From: Bacteroidales bacterium UBA1180
GTDB taxonomy: Bacteria > Bacteroidota > Bacteroidia > Bacteroidales > Paludibacteraceae
DNA: 57,093 nucleotides
NCBI GenBank assembly: GCA_002310195.1
Contig: DBYS01000018.1
Coordinates: forward strand, 1 to 57,093
Reading direction: 5' to 3'
In this document: piece after piece, positions 8,797-17,408 of the stretch
Layout: each line of letters begins with the position of its first letter
Position numbering within the stretch: the first letter of the stretch is position 1
Program-made: the position numbers and the translations under genes
Notes under the pieces: model-generated
The model's database searches: none
Told to the model about the DNA's origin: nothing
The model's input: the letters and a program-made list of their open reading frames with translations, nothing else

Positions 8797-10049
8797 CAAA
8801 ACAACAAAACAACGCTTCGTTGCGTATCATCACGATCATTGCAATGATGTTCCTCTATGCGATGATCTCGTTTGTTACCAACCTCGCAGCTCCCGTCGGC
8901 AAGATCTGGGGCGCCTCGTTCGACGATCCCGCACAGGCCGAGCGAATGGGTATGTTGGGTAACCTGTTCAATTTCCTTGCTTACCTGATCATGGGTATAC
9001 CGGCAGGTAACATCCTTTCCAAGTACGGCTACAAGAAGACAGCTCTGGCTGCTATCCTGCTGGGCTTCATCGGCATCGCTATCCAATGGCTGAGCGGCGC
9101 GGTGGACAGTTTCTATGTTTACCTGTTCGGCGCCTTGCTGGGCGGCTTCTGCGTATGTATGCTCAACACCGTTGTTAATCCGATGCTCAACCTGCTCGGT
9201 GGCGGTGGTAACAAAGGTAACCAGTTGAACATGGTGGGCGGTACGCTCAACTCGCTGTCCGGTTCACTCACCCCGATGCTCGTAGGTGCTATTATCGGTC
9301 AGAGTCTGGAAGGTAAGGAGATTGACGATGTCAACGTCGTTCTGTACATCGCAATGGCTGTATTTGCCGTTATCTACTTCATCATCCGTATCACTCCGAT
9401 TGCCGAGCCCGAAGGCGCAGGTCAGCAGGTTACGTACGAGCGCAGCCCGTGGTCGTTCCGTCACTTGACGCTGGGCGTGATTGCCATCTTCTTCTATGTA
9501 GGCGTTGAGGTAGGTATTCCTGCTACGTTGATCTCGTATCTGACACCTAAGGTAGGTTTTGCTGCTGCAGGCCTTATAGCCGGCCGCTACTGGATTCTGA
9601 TGCTTATCGGCCGATTCATCGGTTCGACTATCGGTGGCAAGGTCAGCAGTAAGACGATGATAACCTGTGTGGCCTGCGCGGCTATCGCTCTGATGGTTGC
9701 AGCTATGCTCATCGGTGACAACATCATGGCCAAGACGTTTGTTCAGGGTGCAGTTATCGAAGTGCCGTTGGCATCCACGCTGCTCGTGCTCTGCGGTTTG
9801 TGCACATCGGTTATGTGGACGTCGATCTTCAACCTCGCTACCGAGGGATTGGGCAAATATACTGCCAAAGCATCGGGAATCTTCATGATGATGGTTGTAG
9901 GCGGTGGCATCGTACCGTATATCCAGAGTGTGATTGCAGCCCACAACTGCCTGCTCAGTTACATCGTGCCTATCATCGGCGTGGCGTTCATCCTGTTCTA
10001 TGCCCTGATCGGTTCGAAGAACGTGAACACGGACATCAAGGTGGACTAA
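8793..10049 (+). CDS. MFS transporter, FHS (glucose/galactose/fucose) type
   Basis: A 418-aa inner-membrane carrier with about twelve hydrophobic segments. The stretch CMLNTVVNPMLNLLGGGG followed by NKGNQLN is typical of the FucP/GluP branch of the major facilitator superfamily (proton-linked sugar uptake). Its start overlaps the DPP IV stop (ATGA). A sugar carrier behind a peptidase could serve glycopeptide use, or the substrate may not be a sugar; the sequence does not decide this. A hairpin terminator follows at once. Confidence 0.85.
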   Translation: MTKQQNNASLRIITIIAMMFLYAMISFVTNLAAPVGKIWGASFDDPAQAERMGMLGNLFNFLAYLIMGIPAGNILSKYGYKKTALAAILLGFIGIAIQWLSGAVDSFYVYLFGALLGGFCVCMLNTVVNPMLNLLGGGGNKGNQLNMVGGTLNSLSGSLTPMLVGAIIGQSLEGKEIDDVNVVLYIAMAVFAVIYFIIRITPIAEPEGAGQQVTYERSPWSFRHLTLGVIAIFFYVGVEVGIPATLISYLTPKVGFAAAGLIAGRYWILMLIGRFIGSTIGGKVSSKTMITCVACAAIALMVAAMLIGDNIMAKTFVQGAVIEVPLASTLLVLCGLCTSVMWTSIFNLATEGLGKYTAKASGIFMMMVVGGGIVPYIQSVIAAHNCLLSYIVPIIGVAFILFYALIGSKNVNTDIKVD

Positions 10050-10074
10050 TCACTGTCTATCCGTAAGACCAAAC

Positions 10075-10107
10075 AAAAAGGAGTAGCCGATTGGGTTACT
10101 CCTTTTT
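10075..10107. terminator. Bidirectional intrinsic terminator
   Basis: Stem AAAAAGGAGTAGCC / GGTTACTCCTTTTT with loop GATTG. A-tract and T-tract flank it, so it can end both the MFS transcript and the convergent prfC transcript. Confidence 0.85.
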
Positions 10108-10124
10108 ATATCCGTTCGTCCTTG

Positions 10125-11738
10125 TCAGAACTCCGATGTGAAGTGGAATCGGATGTGCTTGTAGTCCTGTTGCGCCATCTGCAGCACGTACGCACTGTCG
10201 GCCATGAACACATCGCGGCCGTCCTTGTCAAACGCCATGTACTGCGGTTTGCGCTTCTTAAACATCTCCAGTTCTGCTTCATCGTCACTCTCCAGCCAGC
10301 AGGCTTTGTACATCTGCAGCGATTCCCAACGGCACTTGGCCTGATACTCATGCTCCAAACGATATTGGATGACTTCGAATTGCAGTTGTCCCACCGTCCC
10401 GATGATCTTGCGGCCATTGAGTTGGCTGACAAAGAGTTGTGCTACACCTTCGTCCATGAGCTGGCTGATACCTTTCTCCAGTTGCTTCTGCTTCATCGGG
10501 TCGGCGTTCTCGATATACTTGAACATCTCCGGCGAGAACGAAGGCAGCCCCTTGAAGTGCAGCTGCTCGCCGCCGGTCAGCGTGTCACCGATCTTGAAGT
10601 TACCCGTATCCGGCAATCCGACTATGTCGCCTGCGAACGCCTCATCCACAGTCTCCTTACGTTGCGCCATAAAGCAGGTTGGCGAACTGAACCGCATCTG
10701 CTGGCCTTTGCGTACGTGTGTGTAATAGGTGTTGCGCTCGAACTTGCCCGAGCAGATCTTGAAGAACGCAATGCACGAGCGGTGGTTAGGGTCCATGTTG
10801 GCGTGGATCTTGAAGCAGAATCCTGTGAACTTGTCCTCCATCGGACTCACCTCACGTTCCTCGGCTACAACCGGCCGTGGCGAGGGAGCGATATGCACAA
10901 AGCACTCCAACAGCTCTTTCACACCGAAAGTGTTCAGCGCCGAACCGAAGAACACCGGCGCCAGTTCGCCTGCCAGGTAGGCATCCTTGCTGAACGGGTC
11001 ATACACGCCCTCGATCATCTCCAGATCCTCGCAGAGCTTGGCTGCATCGCTATCGCCTACAAGCGCGGCGATTTGCGGATCGGTAACGTCCTCAAACTGA
11101 ATGGATTCGGTTACGTGGGTCTTGTCGGGCTGATAGAGATCGAGCGTCTGTTGGAAGATGTTATACACGCCTTTGAAGCGTTGCCCGCTATTAATCGGCC
11201 AACTGAGCGGACGCACTTTGATGCCGAGTTCGGCTTCAACCTCATCGAGCAGATCGAACGGGTCTTTGCCTTCGCGGTCCATCTTGTTGATGAATACCAT
11301 TACGGGCGTCTTCCTCATACGGCAGACCTGCATCAGACGGCGTGTTTGCGTCTCTACACCTTTGGCGGCGTCGATCACGATGATCACGCTGTCCACAGCT
11401 GTCAGCGTGCGGAACGTATCTTCGGCAAAGTCCTGGTGACCCGGGGTGTCGAGGATATTGATATGGTAGGTTGTGCCGGTTTCGTTGCGGTAGGATGGGG
11501 TATAATCGAATCCCATGACGGAAGTGGCAACACTGATACCGCGCTGCTTCTCGATCTCCATCCAGTCGGAGGTGGCGGTCTTGCGAATCTTGTTGCTCTT
11601 GACTGCTCCGGCTACGTGAATAGCGCCGCCGTAAAGCAGAAGTTTCTCGGTCAAAGTGGTCTTACCGGCATCCGGGTGCGAGATGATGGCAAACGTCCTG
11701 CGACGTAATATTTCTTGTTGATCGGCGTTGGATAACAT
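10125..11738 (-). CDS. prfC: Peptide chain release factor 3
   Basis: A translational GTPase (537 aa) that recycles RF1/RF2 from the ribosome after peptide release. It contains G1 HPDAGKTT, the switch-I region ATSDWMEIEKQRGISV, G3 DTPGHQD and G4 NKMD, then EF-G-like domains II and III. The N-terminus RRRTFAIISHPDAGK is characteristic of RF3 rather than EF-G. The start at 11738 lies only about 17 nt downstream of the predicted transcription start, so the leader is very short. Confidence 0.97.
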   Translation of the reverse strand: MLSNADQQEILRRRTFAIISHPDAGKTTLTEKLLLYGGAIHVAGAVKSNKIRKTATSDWMEIEKQRGISVATSVMGFDYTPSYRNETGTTYHINILDTPGHQDFAEDTFRTLTAVDSVIIVIDAAKGVETQTRRLMQVCRMRKTPVMVFINKMDREGKDPFDLLDEVEAELGIKVRPLSWPINSGQRFKGVYNIFQQTLDLYQPDKTHVTESIQFEDVTDPQIAALVGDSDAAKLCEDLEMIEGVYDPFSKDAYLAGELAPVFFGSALNTFGVKELLECFVHIAPSPRPVVAEEREVSPMEDKFTGFCFKIHANMDPNHRSCIAFFKICSGKFERNTYYTHVRKGQQMRFSSPTCFMAQRKETVDEAFAGDIVGLPDTGNFKIGDTLTGGEQLHFKGLPSFSPEMFKYIENADPMKQKQLEKGISQLMDEGVAQLFVSQLNGRKIIGTVGQLQFEVIQYRLEHEYQAKCRWESLQMYKACWLESDDEAELEMFKKRKPQYMAFDKDGRDVFMADSAYVLQMAQQDYKHIRFHFTSEF

Positions 11739-11760
11739 GTTCGAATTGGCTAATTTGGCG

Positions 11761-11792
11761 CAAAGTTACAAAAAAATGTTGAATTTTGCAAA
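11761..11792 (-). promoter_or_regulatory. Promoter of prfC
   Basis: Minus strand TTTG (11792-11789), 20 nt, TAACTTTG (11768-11761). It is divergent from the promoter at 11809-11840. Confidence 0.7.
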
Positions 11793-11808
11793 AAAAGTGC
11801 GGTTAGCG

Positions 11809-11840
11809 TTTGCATATTCAAAAAAAAGTTTGTACCTTTG
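11809..11840 (+). promoter_or_regulatory. Promoter of the tandem-repeat secreted protein
   Basis: TTTG (11809-11812), 20 nt, TACCTTTG (11833-11840). The predicted start is near 11846, leaving a leader of about 58 nt that contains a 19-codon ORF. Confidence 0.75.
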
Positions 11841-11848
11841 TAAACAGT

Positions 11849-11908
11849 ATGTGCGGATTTACAAAACAAACCCAATTATACATTAACATTAAATCTATTC
11901 GATTATGA
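11849..11908 (+). CDS. Possible leader ORF (19 aa) overlapping the next start
   Basis: ATG-TGC-GGA begins 8 nt after the -7 element and encodes MCGFTKQTQLYINIKSIRL. The stop TGA overlaps the main ATG at 11905 (ATGA). The ORF fills the whole leader, so ribosomes that translate it would end exactly at the main start. No family is known; translation is unproven. Confidence 0.35.
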   Translation: MCGFTKQTQLYINIKSIRL

Positions 11909-13980
11909 GAAAAATTCTCTCTTTAATGATGGCAGCATTCTTTAGTGTTGGAATGTTTGCCGCAGGCACGGCGACGACTGTGTATTACACAGCCGGTGCT
12001 GATGTTATCGGTACGTACACTGTCAAGTTGAACGTCCACATGGGCTGCAACGACGGCGACGACTGGAAGCAGTACGACATGTCGAAGACTGACAAAACGT
12101 ACGGTTCTGACCCGATCTACAAAGCTGAGTTCACTGATTACTGGAACGGCCTTTGCACGATTCAATTCCAACTCTACGATGGAAGCACGTGGAAATCTCA
12201 GGACGAGGTGTTCAATGGTTCGTGGCACGGAGTGGATGGCTACAACGGCAAGATGTACGTCCACAGCTCGAAAGAATGGGTTGAAGCTGATTCGCAACCT
12301 GGTGATTGTACAATCGGTAGCCAACCGTTCCTCGGATGTGACGGCGGAGCGAGTGCTTATGCCAATACGTTCAAGGTTTGTGCTCCAACCGGTGTAAATG
12401 TTGTGAATGTTCAGACTCCGGGTGGTAAAGAGCCGAGTATCTACGTCAACTTCCCTGCTGCTCCTATCACAGCATGCTCGCTGGGTGAGGGTAATTACGA
12501 TGTACAAGGTGCAGGCCTCTTCCTGCATTGCGCTGCATTCGTACAGGAACTGACCGATGTAACCGTTACTGCCAACAATGTGGAGTACGCAATTAAGGTT
12601 TATCGCAAACCGAACTACTACCTCACCGGCACCGCTGCTTTCGGTAGCTGGAATTTGTCAAAGGCTCTGCCGTTCTTCGGCGACAGCATTGTTGTTGACC
12701 TTGCTGTAGGTGAACACCAGTTCAAGGTGCTCCCGCAGAACGACAAGTGGGACGGAGCAATGGGTTATGCCGCAGTTAACGCTGAGTGCTCATCCGACGG
12801 TGTAGGTTCATCTAACGACGGCAACGTGAAGGTAACATTAGAGGAAGCAGGCAAGTTGAAAATCAAAGTAGCTGATGGCAAACTCTGCGTAATCGGCAAG
12901 TTCAAAACCGAAACACCGCAACCGACAGTCAACTATTATCTGGTCGGCTCGTTCAACGATTGGAAGCTCGAGACCGCTGAGGCAATGGTTGGCGACAGTA
13001 TCGTTCGTGAGTTTGAGGCCGGTAGTGTTGAGTTCAAGGTGCTGCCGCAAAAAACGAATTGGGATAATGCCAAGGGCTTTGCCGCAGTTAACGCCGAGTG
13101 CTCGTCCGACGGACTGAGCGGCAACAATGGCGACAATGTGATCTTTACGCTGAAGGAAAAAGGCAATGTGAAGATCAAGGTCGTAGAAGGCAAGCTTTGC
13201 ATCACAGGTCCGTTCTATGTTCCCGAACCGCAACCGGAGATTAACTACTATCTAGTCGGTACCATGAACAACTGGAGCGTTGAGAACGCTATACCTCTGG
13301 TAGGCGACAGCTTGGTGGCTAATGTCGAAGCAGGCAAGTACGAGTGCAAGATTATTCCGAAGAATCTGGCACAAGACTGGTCGAATGCTCTAGGCTTTGC
13401 AGCTGTTAATGCCGAGTGCTCGTCGGAAGGAATAACCGAAGGCGAGAACAGCAATATCGTTGTAGAACTCAAAGAGAAGGCTGACATCAAGATCAAGGTT
13501 GTAGAAGGCAAACTCTGCATCACAGGTCCGTTCGCTGTACCCGCAGCACCGACGCTGGTTAACGGTTTCTACCTGATCGGTCAGAAAGGTTGGGCTGTAG
13601 CTGATCTTTCAGCAGAACTGCTGTTTACCGCTAATCCTGACAAAGAGAACGAGTATCAACTGAACGTAACTCTGAAAGAGGACGAAGGCATCAAGGTTGT
13701 CAAGGTCGAGAACGATGTTATTAAGACATGGTATCCGGATGGCGAAGGCAACGAGTATAAGGTTGACAAGAACCACGCAGGTGCAAAGACCATCTACTTC
13801 CAAGAGCTTTATAATGAGGCGTGGAAGGACTTTGGCGGTCACATCTACATCGAGGCTAACCCTGCCGATGGCATCAGCAATATGACCAATGGCATGAATG
13901 CTCAGAAGTTCATCGAGAACGGACAACTGTTCATTCGGGTAAACGGTACGATTTACTCTGTAGTAGGACAGGCAAAATAA
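11905..13980 (+). CDS. Secreted protein with tandem CBM/SusE-like modules
   Basis: A 691-aa exported protein with a signal peptide (1-20). Three similar modules of about 95 residues follow one another (237-333, 343-436, 447-543). Each starts NYYL(V/T)G...W, contains GFAAVNAECSS or a close variant and ends KLC(V/I)(T/I)G. A fourth related unit (553-650, GFYLIGQKGW) follows. The fold pattern is like starch-binding or SusE/F-type modules, but no binding residues can be assigned. The C-terminus (about 665-691, FIENGQLFIRVNGTIYSVVG) resembles a short sorting tail of surface proteins. It stands alone between a promoter and a strong terminator. Function is unknown; a surface glycan binder is a reasonable guess. 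Confidence 0.82.
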   Translation: MRKILSLMMAAFFSVGMFAAGTATTVYYTAGADVIGTYTVKLNVHMGCNDGDDWKQYDMSKTDKTYGSDPIYKAEFTDYWNGLCTIQFQLYDGSTWKSQDEVFNGSWHGVDGYNGKMYVHSSKEWVEADSQPGDCTIGSQPFLGCDGGASAYANTFKVCAPTGVNVVNVQTPGGKEPSIYVNFPAAPITACSLGEGNYDVQGAGLFLHCAAFVQELTDVTVTANNVEYAIKVYRKPNYYLTGTAAFGSWNLSKALPFFGDSIVVDLAVGEHQFKVLPQNDKWDGAMGYAAVNAECSSDGVGSSNDGNVKVTLEEAGKLKIKVADGKLCVIGKFKTETPQPTVNYYLVGSFNDWKLETAEAMVGDSIVREFEAGSVEFKVLPQKTNWDNAKGFAAVNAECSSDGLSGNNGDNVIFTLKEKGNVKIKVVEGKLCITGPFYVPEPQPEINYYLVGTMNNWSVENAIPLVGDSLVANVEAGKYECKIIPKNLAQDWSNALGFAAVNAECSSEGITEGENSNIVVELKEKADIKIKVVEGKLCITGPFAVPAAPTLVNGFYLIGQKGWAVADLSAELLFTANPDKENEYQLNVTLKEDEGIKVVKVENDVIKTWYPDGEGNEYKVDKNHAGAKTIYFQELYNEAWKDFGGHIYIEANPADGISNMTNGMNAQKFIENGQLFIRVNGTIYSVVGQAK

Positions 13981-13991
13981 GCAAAATCGTT

Positions 13992-14028
13992 AAAAAATAT
14001 GGCTTGCCGAGAGGTGAGCCATATTTTT
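13992..14028 (+). terminator. Intrinsic terminator
   Basis: A long stem, AAAAAATATGGCTTGCC / GGTGAGCCATATTTTTT, with loop GAGA and a T-tract, 11 nt after the stop codon of the repeat protein. Confidence 0.9.
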
Positions 14029-14039
14029 TTGCCCAAATG

Positions 14040-14071
14040 TTTGCATTTATGCAAAAATTTTTGTATCTTTG
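14040..14071 (+). promoter_or_regulatory. Promoter of the flavodiiron gene
   Basis: TTTG (14040-14043), 20 nt, TATCTTTG (14064-14071). The -33 region is part of a near-palindrome TTTGCATTTATGCAAA (14040-14055), which could also be an operator. Confidence 0.75.
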
Positions 14072-14124
14072 TGCTCAAATTGCGTAACATGCGATTCTTG
14101 TAACGAAAATAATCGTATAACTCT

Positions 14125-15261
14125 ATGAAATCTATCTCTTATATCGGTTGTGATGACCAGACGTTAGACCTGTTTGAGGGGCAGTATGCTTTGCCCGACG
14201 GCATGTGTTATAACTCGTATCTGCTGTGTGCGGACAAAGTGGCAGTGCTTGATACGATCGACCCGCGCTGCACCGACGAGTGGCTGAACAAATTGGAGAA
14301 ATCCCTGATGGGCAGAAAGCCGGATTACCTGGTAGTGCATCACATGGAGCCTGATCACTCGGGCAGTATAGCACAATTCGTGAAGGTGTATCCCGATGTG
14401 CAGATCGTTTGCTCGAAGATTGCCGGGAATATGCTTCGCCAGTTCGGAGTGGAGTACAGCAATGTTCTGATCGTGAAAGAGGGCGATGTGCTTGACCTTG
14501 GCGGACTGTCGCTGCGCTTCATAGCCGCGCCTATGATCCACTGGCCTGAGGTGCTGATGAGTTATTGTGAGGAAGAGAAAGTGCTGTTCTCTGCCGATGC
14601 GTTCGGCAAGTTCGGCGTGTATGATGCCGATGCCGACGATTGGGCATGTGAGGCACGGCGGTACTATTTCAATATAGTAGGCAAGTACGGCGTGCAGGTA
14701 CAGGCAGTGCTCAAGAAAGTTTCACCACTGGCTATCAACAGTATCGCTCCGTTGCACGGTCCTGTGCTTGAGGGCGAGAAGATGGCCGAGGCATTGCGGC
14801 TCTATACGATCTGGAGCGCTTACGGCGTGGAGACCGAAGGCGTGTTCGTTGTGTCGGCATCAATCCATGGTAACACATTACGGGCAGCGGAATATATAGC
14901 CGATGAACTGCGCGCAAAAGGCATCAAGGTGGCATTCACCGATCTCACGCGTGACGATATGGCCGAGGCTGTTGAGGATGCGTTCCGTTACGGAAAGATG
15001 ATCCTTTGCGCCTGTACGTACGATGGCGATCTGTTCCCGCCGATGCACACGTTCCTGCACAAGTTGCAACTGAAGGGCTATCGCGACCGTCGTGCGGCAC
15101 TCGTGGAGAACGGCTCGTGGGCTCCTGCAGCAGCCAAGGTAATGCGCGGTATGCTTGAGGCAATGACAAACGTTGAAGTGCTTGAGCCCGTAGTAACTCT
15201 GCGAGGCTGTATGAAGGACGCTGACAAACCCGCAATAGCCGAACTGCTTAACGCAATGTAA
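14125..15261 (+). CDS. Flavodiiron protein (A-type flavoprotein, FprA-like)
   Basis: A 378-aa cytoplasmic enzyme that reduces O2 to water, or NO to N2O, protecting an anaerobe. The N-terminal metallo-beta-lactamase domain keeps the diiron ligands: H73, E75 and D77/H78 in VHHMEPDH, H139 in MIHWPE, D158 in SADAFG and H211 in APLHGP. The C-terminal flavodoxin domain (from about 230) binds FMN (SASIHGNT, CTYDGD). No rubredoxin domain is fused. It is preceded by its own promoter and followed by DUF4301 after 46 nt. Confidence 0.94.
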   Translation: MKSISYIGCDDQTLDLFEGQYALPDGMCYNSYLLCADKVAVLDTIDPRCTDEWLNKLEKSLMGRKPDYLVVHHMEPDHSGSIAQFVKVYPDVQIVCSKIAGNMLRQFGVEYSNVLIVKEGDVLDLGGLSLRFIAAPMIHWPEVLMSYCEEEKVLFSADAFGKFGVYDADADDWACEARRYYFNIVGKYGVQVQAVLKKVSPLAINSIAPLHGPVLEGEKMAEALRLYTIWSAYGVETEGVFVVSASIHGNTLRAAEYIADELRAKGIKVAFTDLTRDDMAEAVEDAFRYGKMILCACTYDGDLFPPMHTFLHKLQLKGYRDRRAALVENGSWAPAAAKVMRGMLEAMTNVEVLEPVVTLRGCMKDADKPAIAELLNAM

Positions 15262-15307
15262 CGGCATATCAGTTTATCGATATAACCATTTAACAAAATA
15301 TACTACC

Positions 15308-16648
15308 ATGAACTTTACCCAACAAGACCTCGAGCAACTCAGTGCTCGCGGAATCTCCGTTCAGAAGGCGGAAGAGCAATTGAAGTGTTTCCAGACGGGC
15401 TTTCCTGTACTGGATATCGTTGAACCGGCTGCGCTTCACAAGGGCGTAATCAGTCCGTCGGTAGCCGAGCGTAAGGAGTATATTGCCGCTTGGCAGCAGT
15501 ATCTGGCCGAGGGACACAAAGTGCTGAAGTTCGTTCCGGCCTCCGGTGCCGCTTCACGAATGTTCAAGAATCTGTTTGAGTACCTCGACAATGGGGTAGA
15601 GACCCCGTTCATTCGCGAGTTCCTCGACAATATCTCGAAGTTTGCCTTTGGCAAACAACTTGCCGGCAAGGATGGTCAGGATGCAGTGCGTTTCCTATTG
15701 AAAGACATGAACTACGGCAATCTGCCGAAAGGTTTGCTGCTGTTCCACTCGTATCGCGACGGTGCACGCACGCCGGCATTGGAGCACATGGTGGAGGGCG
15801 CATTGTACGCAGCATCGAACGGCGAGGTAAACATCCATTTCACCGTTTCGCACGATCATCTGCCACTGTTCCGCAAGCATATTGCTGACAACTTGCAGAA
15901 ACTGGAAGCAAAGTACGGCGTACGCTTCAATATATCGTTCTCCGAGCAGAAACCGTCAACTGACACGTTGGCTGCCAATCCTGATGGCACACCGTTCCGT
16001 ACGACTGATGGCAAGCTGTTGTTCCGTCCGGGTGGTCACGGCGCGCTCATCGAGAACTTGAACGAGCAAGATGCTGATATTGTATTCATCAAGAATATCG
16101 ATAATGTTGTTCCTGACCGTCTGAAAGGCTCGACCGTTGAGTTCAAGCAACTGCTTGCAGGTGTGCTTGTAACTGAACAAAAACGTGTGTTCGACCTCTT
16201 GCGCAAACCGGGCTTGAGTGCCGAGGAGCGTGAACGCCTGAACCGTCCTATCCGCGTGTGCGGCGTAGTGCGTAACACAGGTGAGCCCGGCGGTGGACCG
16301 TTCCGCGTACGTGAGGCTGACGGCTCGATCAGCAACCAGATCCTTGAGTCCGTACAGATCCCTGACAAAGAGCTGATGGCTAAGTCGAAGTACTTCAATC
16401 CGGTTGACCTTGTTTGCGCTATCAAGGACTATGAGGGCAAACCGTTTGATCTGCTCAAGTTCGTTGACCCCAAGACCGGTTTCATCTCGCAGAAATCGAA
16501 GGACGGCCGCGACTTGCAGGCATTGGAGTTGCCGGGACTCTGGAACGGAGCAATGTCGAAGTGGAACACGATCTTCGTTGAAGTGCCTGTATCGACCTTC
16601 AACCCGGTGAAGACCGTTAATGACCTGCTTCGTGAGCAGCATCAGTAA
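15308..16648 (+). CDS. DUF4301 family protein
   Basis: A 446-aa cytoplasmic protein matching the Bacteroidota family DUF4301 over its whole length. The segment VPASGAASRMFKNLFEYL near residue 77 is a strongly conserved part of the family and loosely recalls nucleotide-sugar transferases; RPGGHGALIENLN near 242 is another. The biochemical role is not known. It has no signal peptide. It lies 46 nt after the flavodiiron gene and 23 nt before the HAD gene, so all three may be transcribed together. Confidence 0.85.
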   Translation: MNFTQQDLEQLSARGISVQKAEEQLKCFQTGFPVLDIVEPAALHKGVISPSVAERKEYIAAWQQYLAEGHKVLKFVPASGAASRMFKNLFEYLDNGVETPFIREFLDNISKFAFGKQLAGKDGQDAVRFLLKDMNYGNLPKGLLLFHSYRDGARTPALEHMVEGALYAASNGEVNIHFTVSHDHLPLFRKHIADNLQKLEAKYGVRFNISFSEQKPSTDTLAANPDGTPFRTTDGKLLFRPGGHGALIENLNEQDADIVFIKNIDNVVPDRLKGSTVEFKQLLAGVLVTEQKRVFDLLRKPGLSAEERERLNRPIRVCGVVRNTGEPGGGPFRVREADGSISNQILESVQIPDKELMAKSKYFNPVDLVCAIKDYEGKPFDLLKFVDPKTGFISQKSKDGRDLQALELPGLWNGAMSKWNTIFVEVPVSTFNPVKTVNDLLREQHQ

Positions 16649-16671
16649 AATCGCAAATGATTGAATTATAA

Positions 16672-17343
16672 ATGAAAAAGGGCTTTTTCTTCGACATGGA
16701 CGGCGTGCTGTTCGACTCTCTGCCCAATCATGCGCGGGCGTGGGAGATCGTGATGGCACGTCACGGATTGCATTTTACCAAGGAGGATTGTTACCGTCAG
16801 GAAGGCTGCACAAGTCGTGATGTGATTCTGAACGCCTACAAGCAGCAGATGCCTGACAAACAGGTTACGCTGGAGGAGGTGGAGGCTTTCTACCACGAGA
16901 AAGGTGAGAAGTTCGTCGAACTTGGCGGAGCGCATCCTATGGCAGGCGCTTATGAGGTGCTGAAGGCTATACAGTCAATGCCTGATACACAGATCTGGCT
17001 CGTGACGGGTAGTGCACAATTGACCTTGCTTGATCAATTGAACAGCGCTTTTCCGGGAATTTTTGTTCGCGAACGGATGATCACGGCATTTGAGTGCCCG
17101 CACGGCAAACCGCGTCCTGAACCGTACTTGAAAGCGTGGGAGAAGAGCGGTCTGCCGAAGGAAGAATGTTGCGTGATTGAGAACGCGCCGCTTGGTCTGC
17201 AAGCAGCCAGAGCTGCTGATCTGTTTACGGTGATTGTGAACACAGGCCCGCTCGGCTATGATGATTTCGCTCCGTGGAAACCCGACGCTTTCCTGTCAGA
17301 CATGAAAGCCCTGTTGGATTATCTGCCTAACTTGAGAAAGTAG
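16672..17343 (+). CDS. HAD-family hydrolase (beta-phosphoglucomutase-like)
   Basis: A 223-aa haloacid dehalogenase-like phosphatase or mutase. Motif I is FDMDGVLFDS (nucleophile D8, acid/base D10), motif II is the VTGS stretch, the motif III Lys lies in CPHGKPRPEPY, and motif IV is VIENAPLGLQAA. The helical cap between motifs I and II is of the PGMB subgroup type. The substrate is unknown and is probably a small sugar phosphate. Confidence 0.9.
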   Translation: MKKGFFFDMDGVLFDSLPNHARAWEIVMARHGLHFTKEDCYRQEGCTSRDVILNAYKQQMPDKQVTLEEVEAFYHEKGEKFVELGGAHPMAGAYEVLKAIQSMPDTQIWLVTGSAQLTLLDQLNSAFPGIFVRERMITAFECPHGKPRPEPYLKAWEKSGLPKEECCVIENAPLGLQAARAADLFTVIVNTGPLGYDDFAPWKPDAFLSDMKALLDYLPNLRK

Positions 17344-17361
17344 CAGTGTCGCAAGCATAAT

Positions 17362-17391
17362 AAGAAACGCAACCGTTAGGCTGCGTTTCTT
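17362..17391. terminator. Probable bidirectional terminator
   Basis: Inverted repeat AAGAAACGCA / TGCGTTTCTT around loop ACCGTTAGGC, between the convergent HAD and aldo/keto reductase genes. The T-run is weak. Confidence 0.65.
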
Positions 17392-17408
17392 GTTGTATGC
17401 AGGGTGGG

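Noticed and set aside
10122..11708. 528-codon ORF on the plus strand
   Set aside because: Antisense shadow of prfC.
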